Part shown: positions 14,452 to 14,612 of the stretch, piece by piece | How positions within the stretch are numbered: position 1 is the first letter of the stretch | How the letters are laid out: each line of letters opens with the position of its first letter | Assembly: GCA_902783535.1 (NCBI GenBank) | Contig: CACZRJ010000282.1 | Coordinates: 1-14,612, forward strand | Direction: 5' to 3' | DNA from: an uncultured Ruminococcus sp. | GTDB lineage: Bacteria > Bacillota > Clostridia > Oscillospirales > CAG-382 | Length of the DNA stretch: 14,612 nucleotides | Notes under the pieces: generated by a model | Database searches by the model: none | Told to the model about the DNA's origin: nothing | Seen by the model: only the letters and a program-made list of their open reading frames with translations | Program-made: the position numbers and the translations under genes

Positions 14452-14478
14452 TAGAAGATTCATTGTGAGGTACCCGGC

Positions 14479-14612
14479 ATGAGCTATCGTGTGATCGACA
14501 AGAATACGTAGTACCGGAAGGGCGTTTGCCGGCACTTTTCCGAGGACTGCAAGTGCTCGACGTCCATGACGGCGCGGATCGATGTCACTGCGCTTGTGCG
14601 TTATTCCAAAGA
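14479..14612 (+). pseudogene. Chloramphenicol-acetyltransferase-like gene start with in-frame amber codon
   Basis: ATG 14479, 8 nt after GTGAGG (14465-14470), opens MSYRVIDKNT and then meets TAG at 14509-14511. The same frame continues open to the window end with YRKGVCRHFSEDCKCSTSMT and then ARIDVTALVRYSK. This is the N-terminus of type A chloramphenicol acetyltransferase-like proteins (pattern ID...W.RK..F.HF.....C..S.T..IDVT). The stop falls where the family usually has Trp, so one TGG-to-TAG change explains it. A conserved Phe is also Cys (GVC). No promoter is visible in the gap after the terminator. Most likely a decaying gene; a sequencing error or suppression cannot be excluded. The remainder lies beyond the window. 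Confidence 0.65.

Noticed and set aside
14509..14511. General reassignment of TAG as a sense codon
   Set aside because: TAG ends the response regulator (3050-3052) and FakA (6975-6977) at the expected protein ends, so it is a genuine stop in this genome. Local suppression at this codon alone remains possible but unsupported.
14335..14612. Genomic island boundary at tRNA-Arg
   Set aside because: A tRNA followed by a resistance-like gene fragment is suggestive. However, no integrase, no repeated copy of the tRNA 3' end and no composition break can be shown inside the window.

Overview
The window looks like chromosomal DNA from an anaerobic, Gram-positive Bacillota, probably class Clostridia. 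The pointers are a DegV/DAK2 (FakB/FakA) fatty acid kinase pair, a PlsY acyltransferase, a very large oxygen-sensitive-type acyl-CoA dehydratase activase fusion protein, a lipobox-anchored amylase, an MsmX/UgpC-type sugar ABC ATPase, and textbook sigma-A promoters with 17-bp spacers. Coding sequence is fairly GC-rich and uses many G- and C-ending codons. The two tRNA genes (Ala-CGC and Arg-CCG) both read G-ending codons. Species cannot be named from this sequence.

Layout. 1-444 is the C-terminus of a carbohydrate ABC transporter ATPase. It converges on a lipoprotein alpha-amylase (GH13, minus strand, 527-2188), with a shared bidirectional terminator between them. A divergent promoter region (about 2210-2377) separates the amylase from an OmpR-type response regulator and a histidine kinase (2378-4173), which overlap by 7 bp and end at a terminator. 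Then comes the centrepiece, a probable four-gene operon at 4348-11886: fakB-like (DegV), fakA-like (DAK2), plsY-like, and a 1422-residue tandem-ASKHA / DUF2229 / HgdB-like protein. Its last two genes overlap by 4 bp (ATGA). It has its own promoter, two palindromes in the leader, and a terminator at the end. Downstream follow a tRNA-Ala with its own promoter and terminator, a six-helix Pr6Pr-like membrane protein, two tandem cyclophilins (one membrane-anchored, one cytoplasmic), a tRNA-Arg 11 nt behind the second cyclophilin, a terminator, and the 5' end of a chloramphenicol-acetyltransferase-like gene with an in-frame amber codon at codon 11.

How the genes may work together. FakB carries a fatty acid, FakA phosphorylates it to acyl-phosphate, and PlsY transfers the acyl group to position 1 of glycerol-3-phosphate. 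The large fourth protein has the domain makeup of benzoyl-CoA reductase / 2-hydroxyacyl-CoA dehydratase systems. Relatives of that architecture (PlsA/PlsR of Clostridium perfringens) make plasmalogens anaerobically by reducing the sn-1 ester to a vinyl ether. The tight coupling to plsY suggests that this operon runs from free fatty acid to ether lipid: a compact plasmalogen pathway with the synthase fused into one chain. This is inference from domains and gene order and is the main thing to test. The amylase and sugar ABC ATPase point to use of starch or maltodextrin. The two-component system beside them could be their regulator, but nothing in the sequence proves it.
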